DNA of 37,543 bases from assembly GCA_020629955.1 (NCBI GenBank), contig JAHDCI010000034.1:1-37543 (forward strand), written 5' to 3'. The notes below the pieces were generated by a model, which made no database searches, was not told the DNA's origin, and saw nothing but the letters and a program-made list of their open reading frames with translations. The number at the start of each line of letters is the position of its first letter. Position 1 is the stretch's first letter. Below, piece by piece: positions 8,627 through 17,779 of the stretch. This DNA comes from Myxococcota bacterium (lineage in GTDB: Bacteria > Myxococcota_A > Polyangia > Polyangiales > Houyiibacteriaceae). Position numbers and translations under genes: made by a program.

Positions 8627-10164
8627 ACTCCCGCTATTTCGCTTGCGTTCTCGGGCTCGCTATCGCTGGGTGCGCTCCCGACGACCTTCGCTGGGAATAT
8701 CAGATCTCGGGCGTCGACGATGTCCGCGGATTGGTCGCCCGCGTACGTGAAGGCGGATGCTCTGGTCCTGTCGTATTTGAATCGGAATTTGCGCGCGGCG
8801 GCACGCCGAATCAGCCGAGTGAGCTTGACCACGATATGCGTTACGGCTTTGAAATCGAGGGCCGAAATGCTCAGTGCGAGGTCATCGCGATCGGTTGTGA
8901 AGAGCTATCGCTTCCCACCCCGGATGAAGCTGTTCGCGTCATGGTGGGGCCTACCTCAGGAGGGGCCGCTTGCAGCCCTGCCATGTGCAATACGGGCACC
9001 TGTGGGGGCGGCGGGGTTATCCCCGATGGCGGCGTCGACGCGGCCGAAGATGCCGGCTCGGAGGATGCGAGTCCGGATAGCGGCGGCGTTCGAGAGTGCC
9101 CTGGCGACACCTGCACGGACGAAGGTTGTCGGCCAGCGTCGCCGGTTTCGGAGCTTGCGCTCGGCAATGCCCATACGTGCGTGATCGTCGACGATGAACT
9201 GCTCTGCTTTGGGACCTCCGATCGCGGCGCGGTGGGCAATGGTTCGGACGCGCCGGTGACAACGCCGACTCGAGTCAACGACCAGCCTTTCACGCGAGTG
9301 GCCGCCGCCGCGAACAATACCTGCGCGCTCGGACTCAGCGCCGGGACGCCCGCGCTCTATTGCTTTGGAGCGAATGAGTTTGGCCAGGTCGGCAACGGCC
9401 GGCAGGGAGTCGACGCGTTCGAACCCCAGCTTACCCTTTCCGGCGTGCAGGATTTTGACGTGGGTGGGACGCACGTCTGTGCCGTCGCGACGGCTCGAGA
9501 ACTCTATTGCTGGGGCAATAATGCGAATGGCCAATCGAACTTTGGAAGCGCGACCAGCTTCGCGGAGCCACGCCGTTTCGCCACGGGATCGATCGGGGGC
9601 GTCGAGTTAGGCGGCAGACACACCTGTGCCTTGCTCGCAGGCACGGTGCAGTGCTGGGGCGACAACACCGAAGGCCAGATCACCGGGCCACAAACCTCCA
9701 GAAGCGAGTTTCGATCGGTCTCCGTCAACTTTCTTTTTGCAGGTGAGGCCGGCACGTGCGGAGCTGGGGGTGGAGCGCTCGCATGCTGGGGACGCAACAC
9801 CGGTGACGCGATTGGAAGCTTGGGTCTCCCCGAGGGTACGTATACCTCACCTACTCGCGTTGCTTCCGTAATGCCCAACGCCGGCGCGATGTGGCGTCAC
9901 TCGTGCATCATCGTCGGCGGTGAAATGTCGTGCACAGGTCCGGGGGGCGAAGGTCAGCTAGGCGACGGGATGCGTCAGAACCGCAATATGCTGACGCCGG
10001 TCGCCGGAGACCAGGTTTGGCAAGATGTCGAAGTGGGCGGGTCGCATACGTGCGCGATCGATTCGCTCGGCGCCCTGTGGTGCTGGGGGCGCGGGGTAGA
10101 GGGCCAGCTCGGACTCGGGGGCGTGACGAGCGCGTCCGTTCCTTCGCGGGTCTGCATCCCTTAG
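8623..10164 (+). CDS. RCC1-repeat (seven-bladed propeller) lipoprotein
   Basis: A 513-residue protein. Start GTG 8623 overlaps the preceding TGA by four bases and has an excellent GGAGGT ribosome-binding site at 8614-8619. Signal and lipobox AIAGC (Cys17) are followed by a Cys-rich region and an Asp/Ala/Ser-rich linker (about 130-160). Then come seven RCC1-type units of the form HTCA...L.CWG.N..GQLG, ending with LWCWGRGVEGQLGLGG. Seven units fit a closed beta-propeller. In bacteria these are surface or periplasmic binding proteins with no assigned ligand. It is translationally coupled to the upstream TPR-like protein, suggesting a shared complex. Confidence 0.9.
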   Translation: MNSRYFACVLGLAIAGCAPDDLRWEYQISGVDDVRGLVARVREGGCSGPVVFESEFARGGTPNQPSELDHDMRYGFEIEGRNAQCEVIAIGCEELSLPTPDEAVRVMVGPTSGGAACSPAMCNTGTCGGGGVIPDGGVDAAEDAGSEDASPDSGGVRECPGDTCTDEGCRPASPVSELALGNAHTCVIVDDELLCFGTSDRGAVGNGSDAPVTTPTRVNDQPFTRVAAAANNTCALGLSAGTPALYCFGANEFGQVGNGRQGVDAFEPQLTLSGVQDFDVGGTHVCAVATARELYCWGNNANGQSNFGSATSFAEPRRFATGSIGGVELGGRHTCALLAGTVQCWGDNTEGQITGPQTSRSEFRSVSVNFLFAGEAGTCGAGGGALACWGRNTGDAIGSLGLPEGTYTSPTRVASVMPNAGAMWRHSCIIVGGEMSCTGPGGEGQLGDGMRQNRNMLTPVAGDQVWQDVEVGGSHTCAIDSLGALWCWGRGVEGQLGLGGVTSASVPSRVCIP

Positions 10165-10280
10165 AGTCGGCTACTCCGCCGCGACCGCAACCGTTCTCGC
10201 ACTCACCCGCCGGATTTCAGGGGTGTTTAATCAAGTTTAACCGGGCGCGTCTGCGAGATTGGATGCGCAAAATGAGAAAC

Positions 10281-10302
10281 GGCGACCTCGTTCGAGGTCG
10301 CC
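10281..10302 (-). terminator. Probable terminator of typA
   Basis: A perfect 9-bp GC-rich stem (10281-10289 with 10294-10302, loop of four bases) lies 24 bases past the typA stop on the minus strand. A T-containing tract follows it, read leftwards. The T tract is interrupted (GTTTCTCATTTT), so its strength is uncertain. The convergent RCC1 gene may also use it. Confidence 0.6.
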
Positions 10303-10325
10303 GCTCCGGTCAAGGCGCGCTCGCG

Positions 10326-12152
10326 CTACTTTTTCTTGCCGTCTCGACGTGGGCGACGGTTGATCTCAAGGACCTTCTTACGGACGCGAATCGCATCCGG
10401 AGTGATCTCCACCAACTCGTCCTGGTCAATCCACTCCAGGGCCGACTCAATCGTTAACGCACGCGGCGTACTCAGCACCGTGTTCTCGTCCTTGCCCGCC
10501 GCACGAACGTTCGTGAGCTTCTTTTCACGAACCGCATTGACGTCCAAATCGTTCGGGCGTGCGTGCTCGCCAATAATCATTCCCTCGTAAACCTGCTCAC
10601 CCGAGCTGAGGAAGAGAATCCCGCGCGGCTGAAGGTTAAAGAGCGCATACGGCGTGGTCTTGCCTTTTCGATCGCTGACAATCGCGCCGTTCTTACGACG
10701 AAGCATCGGGCCCATATGCGGCTCCCAGCTGTCGAACATCGTGTTGAGCAGGCCACTGCCGCGTGAGAGCGTAAGGAACTCCGTTCGGAAACCGATCAAT
10801 CCACGCGAGGGAATGCGGTACTCCACGCGCGAGCGGCCGCTACCTTGCGCGTTCATTCCCACCATCTGGGCCTTCCGTTCGCCGAGCGCCTTCGTGATCG
10901 CGCCAACATGCTCGTCATCGACGTCGCAGACAACACGTTCCCACGGCTCATGCAGCTTGCCGTCGATTTCCTTCTCGACGACCTGAGGCATGCCCATCGC
11001 TAGCTCATAACCTTCGCGGCGCATTTCTTCCGCGAGGATCGAGAGCATCAACTCTCCACGACCGAAGACATCAAACTGCTCCGGATCTTCCGTATCCTCG
11101 ACCTTGAGCGCGATGTTTCGGTTCGCTTCTTTGTAGAGGCGATCGCGCACCTGGCGCGAGGTCACGAACTTGCCGGAGATGCCCGAAAGCGGCGAGGTAT
11201 TGATCATCATGCGGACCTTGATGGTCGGCTCTTCGACCTCGATCCGCGGCAGTGCTTCGGCGCCGGTGAGCGCAGCGAGGGTGTCACCGATCTGGACGTC
11301 GCCAATGCCGCTGACCGCGACAATATCGCCGGCTTCCGCCGATTCGATGCGAACGCGATCCATGCGGCTGAAGCCCCAAAGCGTTCCGATTTCGTGCTCG
11401 CTGCGCGCGCCATCATCGCCGAGCAATGCCACGCGCTCACGCTGCTTCACGCTGCCGGCCCAAATACGGCCAATCGCCATGCGGCCCACGTAATCGTCGT
11501 GAAGCGTGTTGTGTACCAAGATCTGAAGCGGCGCGTTCGGATCCTGCGAAGGTGCAGGCACCTTTTCGACGATCGTCTCGAAGAGCGGCTCAAGGTCTTT
11601 GAGCTCGTCGTCGAGAGACTTCGACGCAACGCCATCCTTGCCGATCGCGTAAATCGTCGGGAAATCTGCCTGCTCGTCGGTCGCGCCAAGGTCACAGAAG
11701 AGATCAAACGCTTGGTTCAGCGCTTCGTCCGGGCGCGCGTCCTGTCGGTCGATCTTGTTGATGACCAGAAGGATCGGCATGCCGAGCTCGATCGCCTTTC
11801 CAAGCACAAAACGCGTCTGCGGAAGCGGGCCTTCCGCCGCATCGACGAGCAACAAACAGCCGTCGGCCATGCGCAAGGTTCGCTCGACCTCACCACCGAA
11901 GTCGGCGTGACCCGGCGTATCGATGATGTTGATGCGGTAGTCTTTCCAGTCCACCGACGCATGCTTCGCGAGAATCGTGATTCCGCGCTCACGCTCCAGG
12001 TCATTGCTGTCGAGGACGCGGTCTTTGACCTCTTCCCCCTCACGGAACGCGCCCGTCTGGTGAAGCATGGCGTCGACCAGCGTCGTCTTTCCATGGTCAA
12101 CGTGGGCAACGATTGCAATATTGCGAATCTTATCTCGGGATACGGGCTCCAT
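10326..12152 (-). CDS. typA: Translational GTPase TypA/BipA
   Basis: A 608-residue ribosome-binding GTPase of the EF-G family, involved in 50S assembly and stress adaptation. G1 is AHVDHGKT (about 16-23), switch I is RGITI, G3 is DTPGHADFGGEV and G4 is NKID. Domains II, III, V and the C-terminal BipA-specific domain (with RSRVEYRIPSRGLIG and GEQVYEGMIIGEH) are all present at normal length. It is transcribed alone. The 272-base divergent region to the RNA ligase gene may carry both promoters. Confidence 0.98.
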   Translation of the reverse strand: MEPVSRDKIRNIAIVAHVDHGKTTLVDAMLHQTGAFREGEEVKDRVLDSNDLERERGITILAKHASVDWKDYRINIIDTPGHADFGGEVERTLRMADGCLLLVDAAEGPLPQTRFVLGKAIELGMPILLVINKIDRQDARPDEALNQAFDLFCDLGATDEQADFPTIYAIGKDGVASKSLDDELKDLEPLFETIVEKVPAPSQDPNAPLQILVHNTLHDDYVGRMAIGRIWAGSVKQRERVALLGDDGARSEHEIGTLWGFSRMDRVRIESAEAGDIVAVSGIGDVQIGDTLAALTGAEALPRIEVEEPTIKVRMMINTSPLSGISGKFVTSRQVRDRLYKEANRNIALKVEDTEDPEQFDVFGRGELMLSILAEEMRREGYELAMGMPQVVEKEIDGKLHEPWERVVCDVDDEHVGAITKALGERKAQMVGMNAQGSGRSRVEYRIPSRGLIGFRTEFLTLSRGSGLLNTMFDSWEPHMGPMLRRKNGAIVSDRKGKTTPYALFNLQPRGILFLSSGEQVYEGMIIGEHARPNDLDVNAVREKKLTNVRAAGKDENTVLSTPRALTIESALEWIDQDELVEITPDAIRVRKKVLEINRRPRRDGKKK

Positions 12153-12424
12153 CGCGCGGGGTTAGCAGGCTGCGACTGTGGGGCAAGCGCAGAACCGGAA
12201 GGAGAGCAAAACGGCGCGTAGATGCGGCCGACTTTCGCCTTTGCTCTTTACACGCCAACGGCGAGTGCCTACCTGGTCGATCCACTGCTTCGCAGAGCTG
12301 TCGCCCTCATTCGATGAGGACGCAAAAGCGCCGCGAAGCGAACCAATCCAATCACCGCTGCCAGCGCTCTTCTGCTGGACCTTCGGTCGTGCGTCCCGGC
12401 GCGCGCCCAGATCGTGAGCCGATC

Positions 12425-13435
12425 ATGAAAAAGTTCTCCCATATCGAAGCCTTCTACAAAGTGATCCGAACGGTGCGCACAGCGCCCGAAGGCGCATCCG
12501 TCGCGCAGGTCGGTACGGTCAGGTATCGAGGCACGGTGAAACTGCACGGTTCGAACGCCGGGGTTCGCTGCACGAACGAATCGTTGGTGGCGCAGTCGCG
12601 AACCCGCGCGCTTAGCCCTGACGACGACAACTACGGTTTCGCGGCGTTTGTGCACCGCGAAGATGTGAGCGCCGCAATTCGTGAAATCGAAGCCGACGTT
12701 CGCGCAAAGATCGATGGAGAGGTCGATGCACTCACCCTCTACGGAGAGTGGGTCGGCCCGGGGATTCAGAAGGGCGTCGCAACCTGCTTGTTGCCGACAA
12801 AGCAGTGGGTACTTTTCGCGGTTCGCGACGATAGTGGCCGCTACTACGACGCGCTCTCGCCGCTTGCGGACCGCTTTGCACCTCTTGGGATTCACAGCGT
12901 GTTTGACGTCCCGACTTACACGCTCGAGGTCGACTATCGCGACGACGAATCGCTCGCCGAGGGGCTCGATGTTGCGACGAAGAAGACGCTGGAGGTTGAA
13001 GCCGCGTGCCCGTGGGGTGCTCGCTTCGACATCGAAGGTGTCGGTGAGGGAATCGTCTGGATGCCCCTCGATGCGCACTTTGGGATCAGCGACCTCTTCT
13101 TCAAGACCAAAGGTGAAAAGCATCAGAAGGTAAAGTCGAAGAGTTCGAAGCCGAAGCTAACGCCGGAGGAGATCGAGAGCATCGAAGCCTTCGTGACGTT
13201 CGCACTTCCTGAAAGCCGTCTTGAGCAGGGCCTCGAGGCGATCGAAGAGGCGGGCTACTCCATCGAGATGCGCTCCATGCCTCACTTCCTTCGCTGGATT
13301 GGGCAAGACGTAAAGCGGGAGTGTTCCGCAGAACTCGAGGCGAACGAACTCGAGTGGAAGGTCGTACAAAAGGCCATCGCTCGAAGAGCGCGGGAGTATT
13401 TCCGCTCGTGTGCCGAGCGATTGCCTGGCGAATAG
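12425..13435 (+). CDS. T4 Rnl2-like ATP-dependent RNA ligase
   Basis: A 336-residue protein, almost the length of T4 RNA ligase 2 (334). Motif I is KLHGSN (Lys39 as the AMP-accepting nucleophile). The K-x-H-G form is specific to the Rnl2 and kinetoplastid editing-ligase clade; DNA ligases have K-x-D-G. Motif III is LYGEWVGPG (about 105-113), motif IV is EGIVW (Glu208) and motif V is KTK (Lys227, Lys229). A helical C-terminal domain (about 247-336) corresponds to the Rnl2 domain needed for nick sealing. It would join 3'-OH to 5'-phosphate RNA ends, probably on a duplex. It is transcribed alone between typA and a lipoprotein gene. ATG 12425 was chosen because the upstream extension is low-complexity. 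Substrate and trigger are unknown. Confidence 0.88.
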   Translation: MKKFSHIEAFYKVIRTVRTAPEGASVAQVGTVRYRGTVKLHGSNAGVRCTNESLVAQSRTRALSPDDDNYGFAAFVHREDVSAAIREIEADVRAKIDGEVDALTLYGEWVGPGIQKGVATCLLPTKQWVLFAVRDDSGRYYDALSPLADRFAPLGIHSVFDVPTYTLEVDYRDDESLAEGLDVATKKTLEVEAACPWGARFDIEGVGEGIVWMPLDAHFGISDLFFKTKGEKHQKVKSKSSKPKLTPEEIESIEAFVTFALPESRLEQGLEAIEEAGYSIEMRSMPHFLRWIGQDVKRECSAELEANELEWKVVQKAIARRAREYFRSCAERLPGE

Positions 13436-13448
13436 CGAGAAAAGAGCA

Positions 13449-13513
13449 CGCCGAAGGGAAAACCTGTAGGGCTCCGTCATGAGCCAGGTTCACCTTCGGC
13501 GTTTTGCTTTTTG
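13449..13513 (+). terminator. Long hairpin terminator after the RNA ligase gene
   Basis: The outer stem 13449-13457/13493-13501 (9 bp) encloses two further perfect 5-bp stems, AACCT/AGGTT and GGCTC/GAGCC, with a six-base apical loop and small internal loops. The tract TTTTGCTTTTTG follows. The total of about 19 bp is unusually long for a simple terminator. Confidence 0.85.
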
Positions 13514-13528
13514 TGTCAGCCTTCGCAC

Positions 13529-14590
13529 GTGCGTAACGCCTCAGCGGTTCTTCTGATCTTCCACTTCACGCTTTTCCTCGGATGCGGCGACGACGATGCC
13601 GCGCTCGATGCGTCGGTCATGGATGGCGGCGCTCTCGACGCGTGGACCGACTCTGAAGCGGAGGACAGCGCGACGATCGACGCAGAAATCGACGCATTGA
13701 CCGATGCTCCAATCGAAGACGCTTCGCTTGCCGATTCCGCGTCAGAAGACGCAAGCCTTGATGCATCGATGGATGCGCCCGTTAGCCCAGGATGCCTCCG
13801 GGATTCTTCCGGCGGCCGCCGCCGCATTCTTGTCGATGGCCTCGAGCGCGTCTTTCAGGTCGATGTTCCTGAAGAACACGAAGGCCCGCTGCCGGTGGTC
13901 TTCAACTTCCATGGGCGAACCTCGAATGGCGATCAGCAGCGAACCTTCTCCGGCATGAGCGAGCTTGCCGATCGCGAAGGGTTCCTGGTCGCCTATGCCG
14001 AGGGCATTGGCGCGACCTGGAATGGCGGGCTCTGCTGCGGGGAGGCGCGCGCGCGCGATATTGACGATATTGCCTTTGTCGAAGCGATGCTCACGGACCT
14101 CGAAGCCTCGTTTTGCATCGACCCACAGCGCATCTATGCCACGGGACTTTCAAACGGCGGAATCCTATCTCATCGCATCGCTTGCGAACTCTCGGATCGC
14201 TTCGCCGCGATCGCGACCGTGGCCGGCCACAATATGTTCCCAGGGTGCGAACCTGGGCGCCCGATGCCCGTCTTGCATTTCCACGGCGACGCCGACTTGG
14301 TGGTCCAATATCGCGGGCTCATCGGCGCGTATCCACCGGTTGTCGAAGGCATGGAGGACTGGGCAGAGCGAAACGGCTGCGGAGCGGGCCGCGAAGAGCG
14401 CGCGCGAATCGAAGAAGTCCTCTGCGAGACGTGGAGCGGCTGCGAAGCCGAGACCGAACTCTGCACCGTCGAGGGCGGCGGCCATCAATGGTTTGGCGGC
14501 GAATCGATACCGGGCCTCGGGGCAAACACCGATTCGATCAACGCGAGCGAGATGATCTGGCGCTTCTTCGAGCGTCATCGTCTCGAGTAG
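13529..14590 (+). CDS. PHB-depolymerase/feruloyl-esterase-type lipoprotein
   Basis: A 353-residue exported esterase. GTG 13529 gives a signal peptide with lipobox FLGC (Cys19), followed by DDD and a 60-residue linker of repeated Asp/Ala/Ser units. The catalytic domain has the oxyanion-hole motif FNFHGRTSNG, nucleophile Ser208 in GLSNGG, Asp256 in HGDADLVV and His319 in GGGHQWFGG. This is the pattern of the polyhydroxybutyrate depolymerase/LpqC family, which hydrolyses polyesters or aryl esters outside the cell. Two Cys near 169-170 and others probably form disulfides. The real substrate is not shown by sequence. An earlier in-frame TTG at 13511 lies in the terminator tail. Confidence 0.88.
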   Translation: MRNASAVLLIFHFTLFLGCGDDDAALDASVMDGGALDAWTDSEAEDSATIDAEIDALTDAPIEDASLADSASEDASLDASMDAPVSPGCLRDSSGGRRRILVDGLERVFQVDVPEEHEGPLPVVFNFHGRTSNGDQQRTFSGMSELADREGFLVAYAEGIGATWNGGLCCGEARARDIDDIAFVEAMLTDLEASFCIDPQRIYATGLSNGGILSHRIACELSDRFAAIATVAGHNMFPGCEPGRPMPVLHFHGDADLVVQYRGLIGAYPPVVEGMEDWAERNGCGAGREERARIEEVLCETWSGCEAETELCTVEGGGHQWFGGESIPGLGANTDSINASEMIWRFFERHRLE

Positions 14591-14670
14591 CTTCGCTTTT
14601 ATGCTGCCGAGAGGGAAACGGCCACGCTTCGAGATTGACCGCGCTCGCCGTCGCCCTTCACCATGGCGGG

Positions 14671-15309
14671 ATGACTCGCCGCGCGTGTTTCTACGGAACA
14701 GTCTCTCTCCTATTTTGCCTTCTGGGCGTAGCTTGCAACTCCCAGCCTCCGGTAAGCGCGGAACCCTCGGCGCGAGTACCCTCGCCCGCCAGCGAAGAAG
14801 CTCCAGCGCCGGAGACGATTCCGCCTGCCATCGAAGAGGTGCTCGCGCCGTCAGCGAATTCTGATTCGGACTCAACATGGTTTTGGGCCGAGATGTGGCC
14901 CCGGCGCACCAACGATCGGGTGACCCGGCTCGTTGTCCGAAATAGCCGTGACGAGGGAGATCTACGTCTCTTTGTCGTGGAAGGATTCACGACCGGGATC
15001 TGGCTGGCGTATGACGAAGAAACGAATCGCCTTGGCGGTTCCGGCGAACTCTTTATCAATCGTCCCGTTGTCTACCGCGAGCGTGAGTATCGTCTCGAGT
15101 ATCGCTGCGGAGAGGGCGAATGGTCACAGCTCGTGGCGCTCGATACGCGGTCGCGTCAGGTCGGCGAAAACGCGGAGCTAGCGCGTATCCTTAGTGAAGC
15201 GGATGATGGCTGTTCTGTCCGCTGGGGAATCGAGCTTCAGCCCGGGGAGACGCCCTCACGAGACGGCCAGCCCGCATCCCGCTCCACGTTCGAGATTCGC
15301 ACGGAGTAG
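14671..15309 (+). CDS. Putative lipoprotein, unknown function
   Basis: A 212-residue protein with lipobox LGVAC (Cys22). A Pro/Ala/Glu-rich linker (about 25-60) precedes a compact domain (about 65-212) with alternating hydrophobic strands (RVTRLVVRN, DLRLFVVEGF, YRLEYRCGEGEW) suggesting a beta-sandwich. No family is recognised. It follows the esterase gene by 80 bases on the same strand and is convergent with the membrane-protein gene at 15328 with only 18 bases between. Confidence 0.75.
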   Translation: MTRRACFYGTVSLLFCLLGVACNSQPPVSAEPSARVPSPASEEAPAPETIPPAIEEVLAPSANSDSDSTWFWAEMWPRRTNDRVTRLVVRNSRDEGDLRLFVVEGFTTGIWLAYDEETNRLGGSGELFINRPVVYREREYRLEYRCGEGEWSQLVALDTRSRQVGENAELARILSEADDGCSVRWGIELQPGETPSRDGQPASRSTFEIRTE

Positions 15310-15327
15310 GCGCCTCGTCGACCCATC

Positions 15328-16059
15328 TTAAGCACGCCCGAAGGCCCCACGAAGCACCGTCTTCCACGATTCCTTCGAGAGTGAACCCGGGACATAGGGG
15401 ATCAAAAAGAAACCGATCGGAAGCAGCCGGTTTGCGGCTCTCTCTTCCGCGATAAGCGTCAGAGCGACCGCCAGCACGAGCAGAAAGGCAGGGCCTAGTA
15501 TGGCTTGGGCTCTGTTGCGAATGAGCTGTTTGAGCGTCCAGAAATGGACGAGCGCGGGCAGCGCCCACACAAACGCGAGTGGCCTTTGCGGAAAACGAAT
15601 GTCGCCAAAGGAGGGAAGCACGAGATGCCCTTCGACGCCGATAAAGAAGCTCGTGAAGAGAATGGCGAAAAAGCGTCGGTCGATCTCGGAACTTGATAGC
15701 GTGAGGCATCCAAGAAGAATCACCGCGAGCGCGATGGAGAGCTCGTTGGCCGAGAATTCTCCGAGAAAGCTGACCGTGCTTATCGAGCCGGTCGTGATCC
15801 CGGCGAGAAAGGGAGCGCCCCAAAACTTCTCGTAATGAACTGCGAAAAATCCGGTCAGAAAGAGCGCCAGCAGGAACGCGAGAGAGGGAACGATTGCCCA
15901 CGCGAAGGAGCTGCGCCCAAGCAACAGAATCGTCGCGGCCGGGACGCACGATTTGTAGAAGAGCGTGATCAAGGCCGCGGCGATAGCGCCCTTGCAGGCG
16001 CCGCTCAGGGGCTTGTCGGAAGATTGCTTCGGCGAGACTGTCGAGATCGAAGATGACAT
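15328..16059 (-). CDS. Polytopic inner-membrane protein, unknown
   Basis: A 243-residue protein from ATG 16059; ATG 16101 would add 14 residues. There are about six or seven hydrophobic segments, including AIVPSLAFLLALFLTGFFAV, LSIALAVILLGCLTL and AFLLVLAVALTLI, with short charged loops. No transporter motif is recognised. A Tyr/His/Glu patch (HYEKFWG) lies after the third segment. It is divergent from the PPK2 gene. The function cannot be assigned from what is visible. Confidence 0.7.
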   Translation of the reverse strand: MSSSISTVSPKQSSDKPLSGACKGAIAAALITLFYKSCVPAATILLLGRSSFAWAIVPSLAFLLALFLTGFFAVHYEKFWGAPFLAGITTGSISTVSFLGEFSANELSIALAVILLGCLTLSSSEIDRRFFAILFTSFFIGVEGHLVLPSFGDIRFPQRPLAFVWALPALVHFWTLKQLIRNRAQAILGPAFLLVLAVALTLIAEERAANRLLPIGFFLIPYVPGSLSKESWKTVLRGAFGRA

Positions 16060-16220
16060 GCCGGGCGATAGAGCAATATTCGGACCTATCACCCATCGCA
16101 CCGACTCGCTGGCGTTTTACGCAACGGGACCTGCGAGCCTACGCCTCCTTGTCAGTCAGAGCGCTTTTCTCGCGACAAGAAGGCAGCCCAAGGGCGCCGC
16201 TGATTTGGTAGCCTGCGCGC

Positions 16221-17117
16221 ATGCCGCGTTCCTCGAAGAAGCCATTCACTCCTCCAAAGCACGACTTTAAGGTCGGCTCCCGATTTCGAATCTCCAAAGC
16301 TAGCACCGAGCCGCCAAAGGGGGCACCGAGTGGGAAGAAAGGGCGGCCGAAGAACGAAGCGATTCTCGCGGAGCATGTCTCCGAGATCTACGAGCTGCAG
16401 CGGCGGCTCTATGCGGACAACACCCGCTCGCTACTGCTGGTGTTCCAGGCGATGGACGCTGCCGGCAAGGACGGGACGATTCGTGCCGTGATGACCGGGA
16501 TCAATCCCGCCGGCTGCGAAGTCACTTCGTTTAAGCGCCCGAGTTCGGAAGAGCTCGACCATGATTTTCTTTGGCGCGCCTCGAAGGCGCTGCCGCAGCG
16601 AGGACGCATCGGCGTCTTTAATCGTAGCCACTACGAAGAGGTCCTGGTCGTTCGGGTCTTTCCAAAGATCCTTGAGCACCAACGACTGCCGCGCGTCTCC
16701 GACGACGTTTGGGAAGAACGCTTTGAGTCGATCAACGAGTTCGAACATCACCTCGCGCGAAACGGTACGACCATCCTGAAGTTCTTTCTTCACGTTTCGA
16801 AAGAAGAGCAGACCAAACGCCTTCTCGAACGAATCGACGACCCTCGAAAGAACTGGAAGTTCGAATCCGGAGATCTCGATATGCGCGACCACTGGGATTC
16901 GTTCATGGGCGCGTACGAGAAAACCCTGCGGGAAACTTCGAAACCGTGGGCGCCCTGGTACTGCATTCCGGCGGACGATAAGCGCTATATGCGGCGGACG
17001 GTCGCGGAGATTGTTCGGGATACGCTAAAGGCGATGAAGCCGGAGTATCCGAAAATGAGCGATGAGGAGAAGGCGCGTCTCTCCGAGTATCGGAAGCGGC
17101 TGCTCGCGCAGCGCTGA
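16221..17117 (+). CDS. ppk2: Polyphosphate kinase 2 family (PPK2)
   Basis: A 298-residue P-loop kinase that moves phosphate between polyphosphate and nucleotides. Walker A is DAAGKDGT (79-86), followed by GINPAGCEVTSF and the lid/substrate motif SSEELDHDFLWR. The Walker B region is GVFNRSHYEEVL. The single-domain length and the exact FKRPSSEELDHDFLWR style resemble class III enzymes, which phosphorylate AMP and ADP. The class is my inference from motif style. The N-terminal 40 residues are basic and Pro-rich, as is common in this family. No ppk1 or exopolyphosphatase gene lies in the window. Confidence 0.93.
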   Translation: MPRSSKKPFTPPKHDFKVGSRFRISKASTEPPKGAPSGKKGRPKNEAILAEHVSEIYELQRRLYADNTRSLLLVFQAMDAAGKDGTIRAVMTGINPAGCEVTSFKRPSSEELDHDFLWRASKALPQRGRIGVFNRSHYEEVLVVRVFPKILEHQRLPRVSDDVWEERFESINEFEHHLARNGTTILKFFLHVSKEEQTKRLLERIDDPRKNWKFESGDLDMRDHWDSFMGAYEKTLRETSKPWAPWYCIPADDKRYMRRTVAEIVRDTLKAMKPEYPKMSDEEKARLSEYRKRLLAQR

Positions 17118-17192
17118 CGCGAATCACCCAACCCAGAACAGCGTACGATGGTTCGTTTGTCGCTGCTACATTCCCCGACTCATGTTCGGTGC

Positions 17193-17708
17193 ATGACAAA
17201 GAGTTTTCTGTCCGCTGTCACGCTTCACCTCATTCTTTTCATGGGGTGCGGCGATGATGACTTTTCACCAGATCCTCCCTCCGTCGACGCAGGGCAAGTG
17301 ACCCCTGAGGTGCTCTTGTGTGCCTCCGAGACGGACTACAACCGGCGGTGTGGTGTGGAAGGGCCGACACTGAACGAGTGTGTTTACGAGCCGGAAAGTT
17401 GCCTTTCGAGCTTGTTCCGAGAGGACACTTTCGAAGTCATTTACGACTGTATCGAGAATGTTGAGTGCGGTTCCATCGAGGATTGCTTTATTGCTGAAGA
17501 CGCCGGATTTGAACTTTCGGACGCCGGCCGCAGCTTTACTGAAAGCTGTCTTGCAAAAAGCTCTGCCTGCGGAGTGAGCTTCTCGGACGATCTATGTTTC
17601 AGTGACCCTCTAACAGACGAAGCCTTCTCAGATCTTCGGAACTGTCTTGAAGTCGGTTGCGAGGGCGTTCGCGGTTGTATGGAGGAAGTGTGGGCTTGCC
17701 CCGAGTAG
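17193..17708 (+). CDS. Small Cys-rich lipoprotein
   Basis: A 171-residue protein from ATG 17193 with lipobox FMGC (Cys19) followed by GDDD. The leader closely resembles that of the esterase lipoprotein at 13529 (LFLGCGDDD). The mature part has about 13 Cys, regularly spaced (CIENVECGSIEDCF, CLEVGCEGVRGCMEE), suggesting a disulfide-rich helical domain duplicated within the chain. No family is recognised. It precedes the trypsin-like protease gene by 71 bases on the same strand. It could be an associated factor, but this is only positional. Confidence 0.75.
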   Translation: MTKSFLSAVTLHLILFMGCGDDDFSPDPPSVDAGQVTPEVLLCASETDYNRRCGVEGPTLNECVYEPESCLSSLFREDTFEVIYDCIENVECGSIEDCFIAEDAGFELSDAGRSFTESCLAKSSACGVSFSDDLCFSDPLTDEAFSDLRNCLEVGCEGVRGCMEEVWACPE

Positions 17709-17779
17709 GGTGAGCCCGGGCGACACCGAATGATCATGTGGCATCTCGCGAGACCGCTCGCGACGTGCCACACTTCTGC

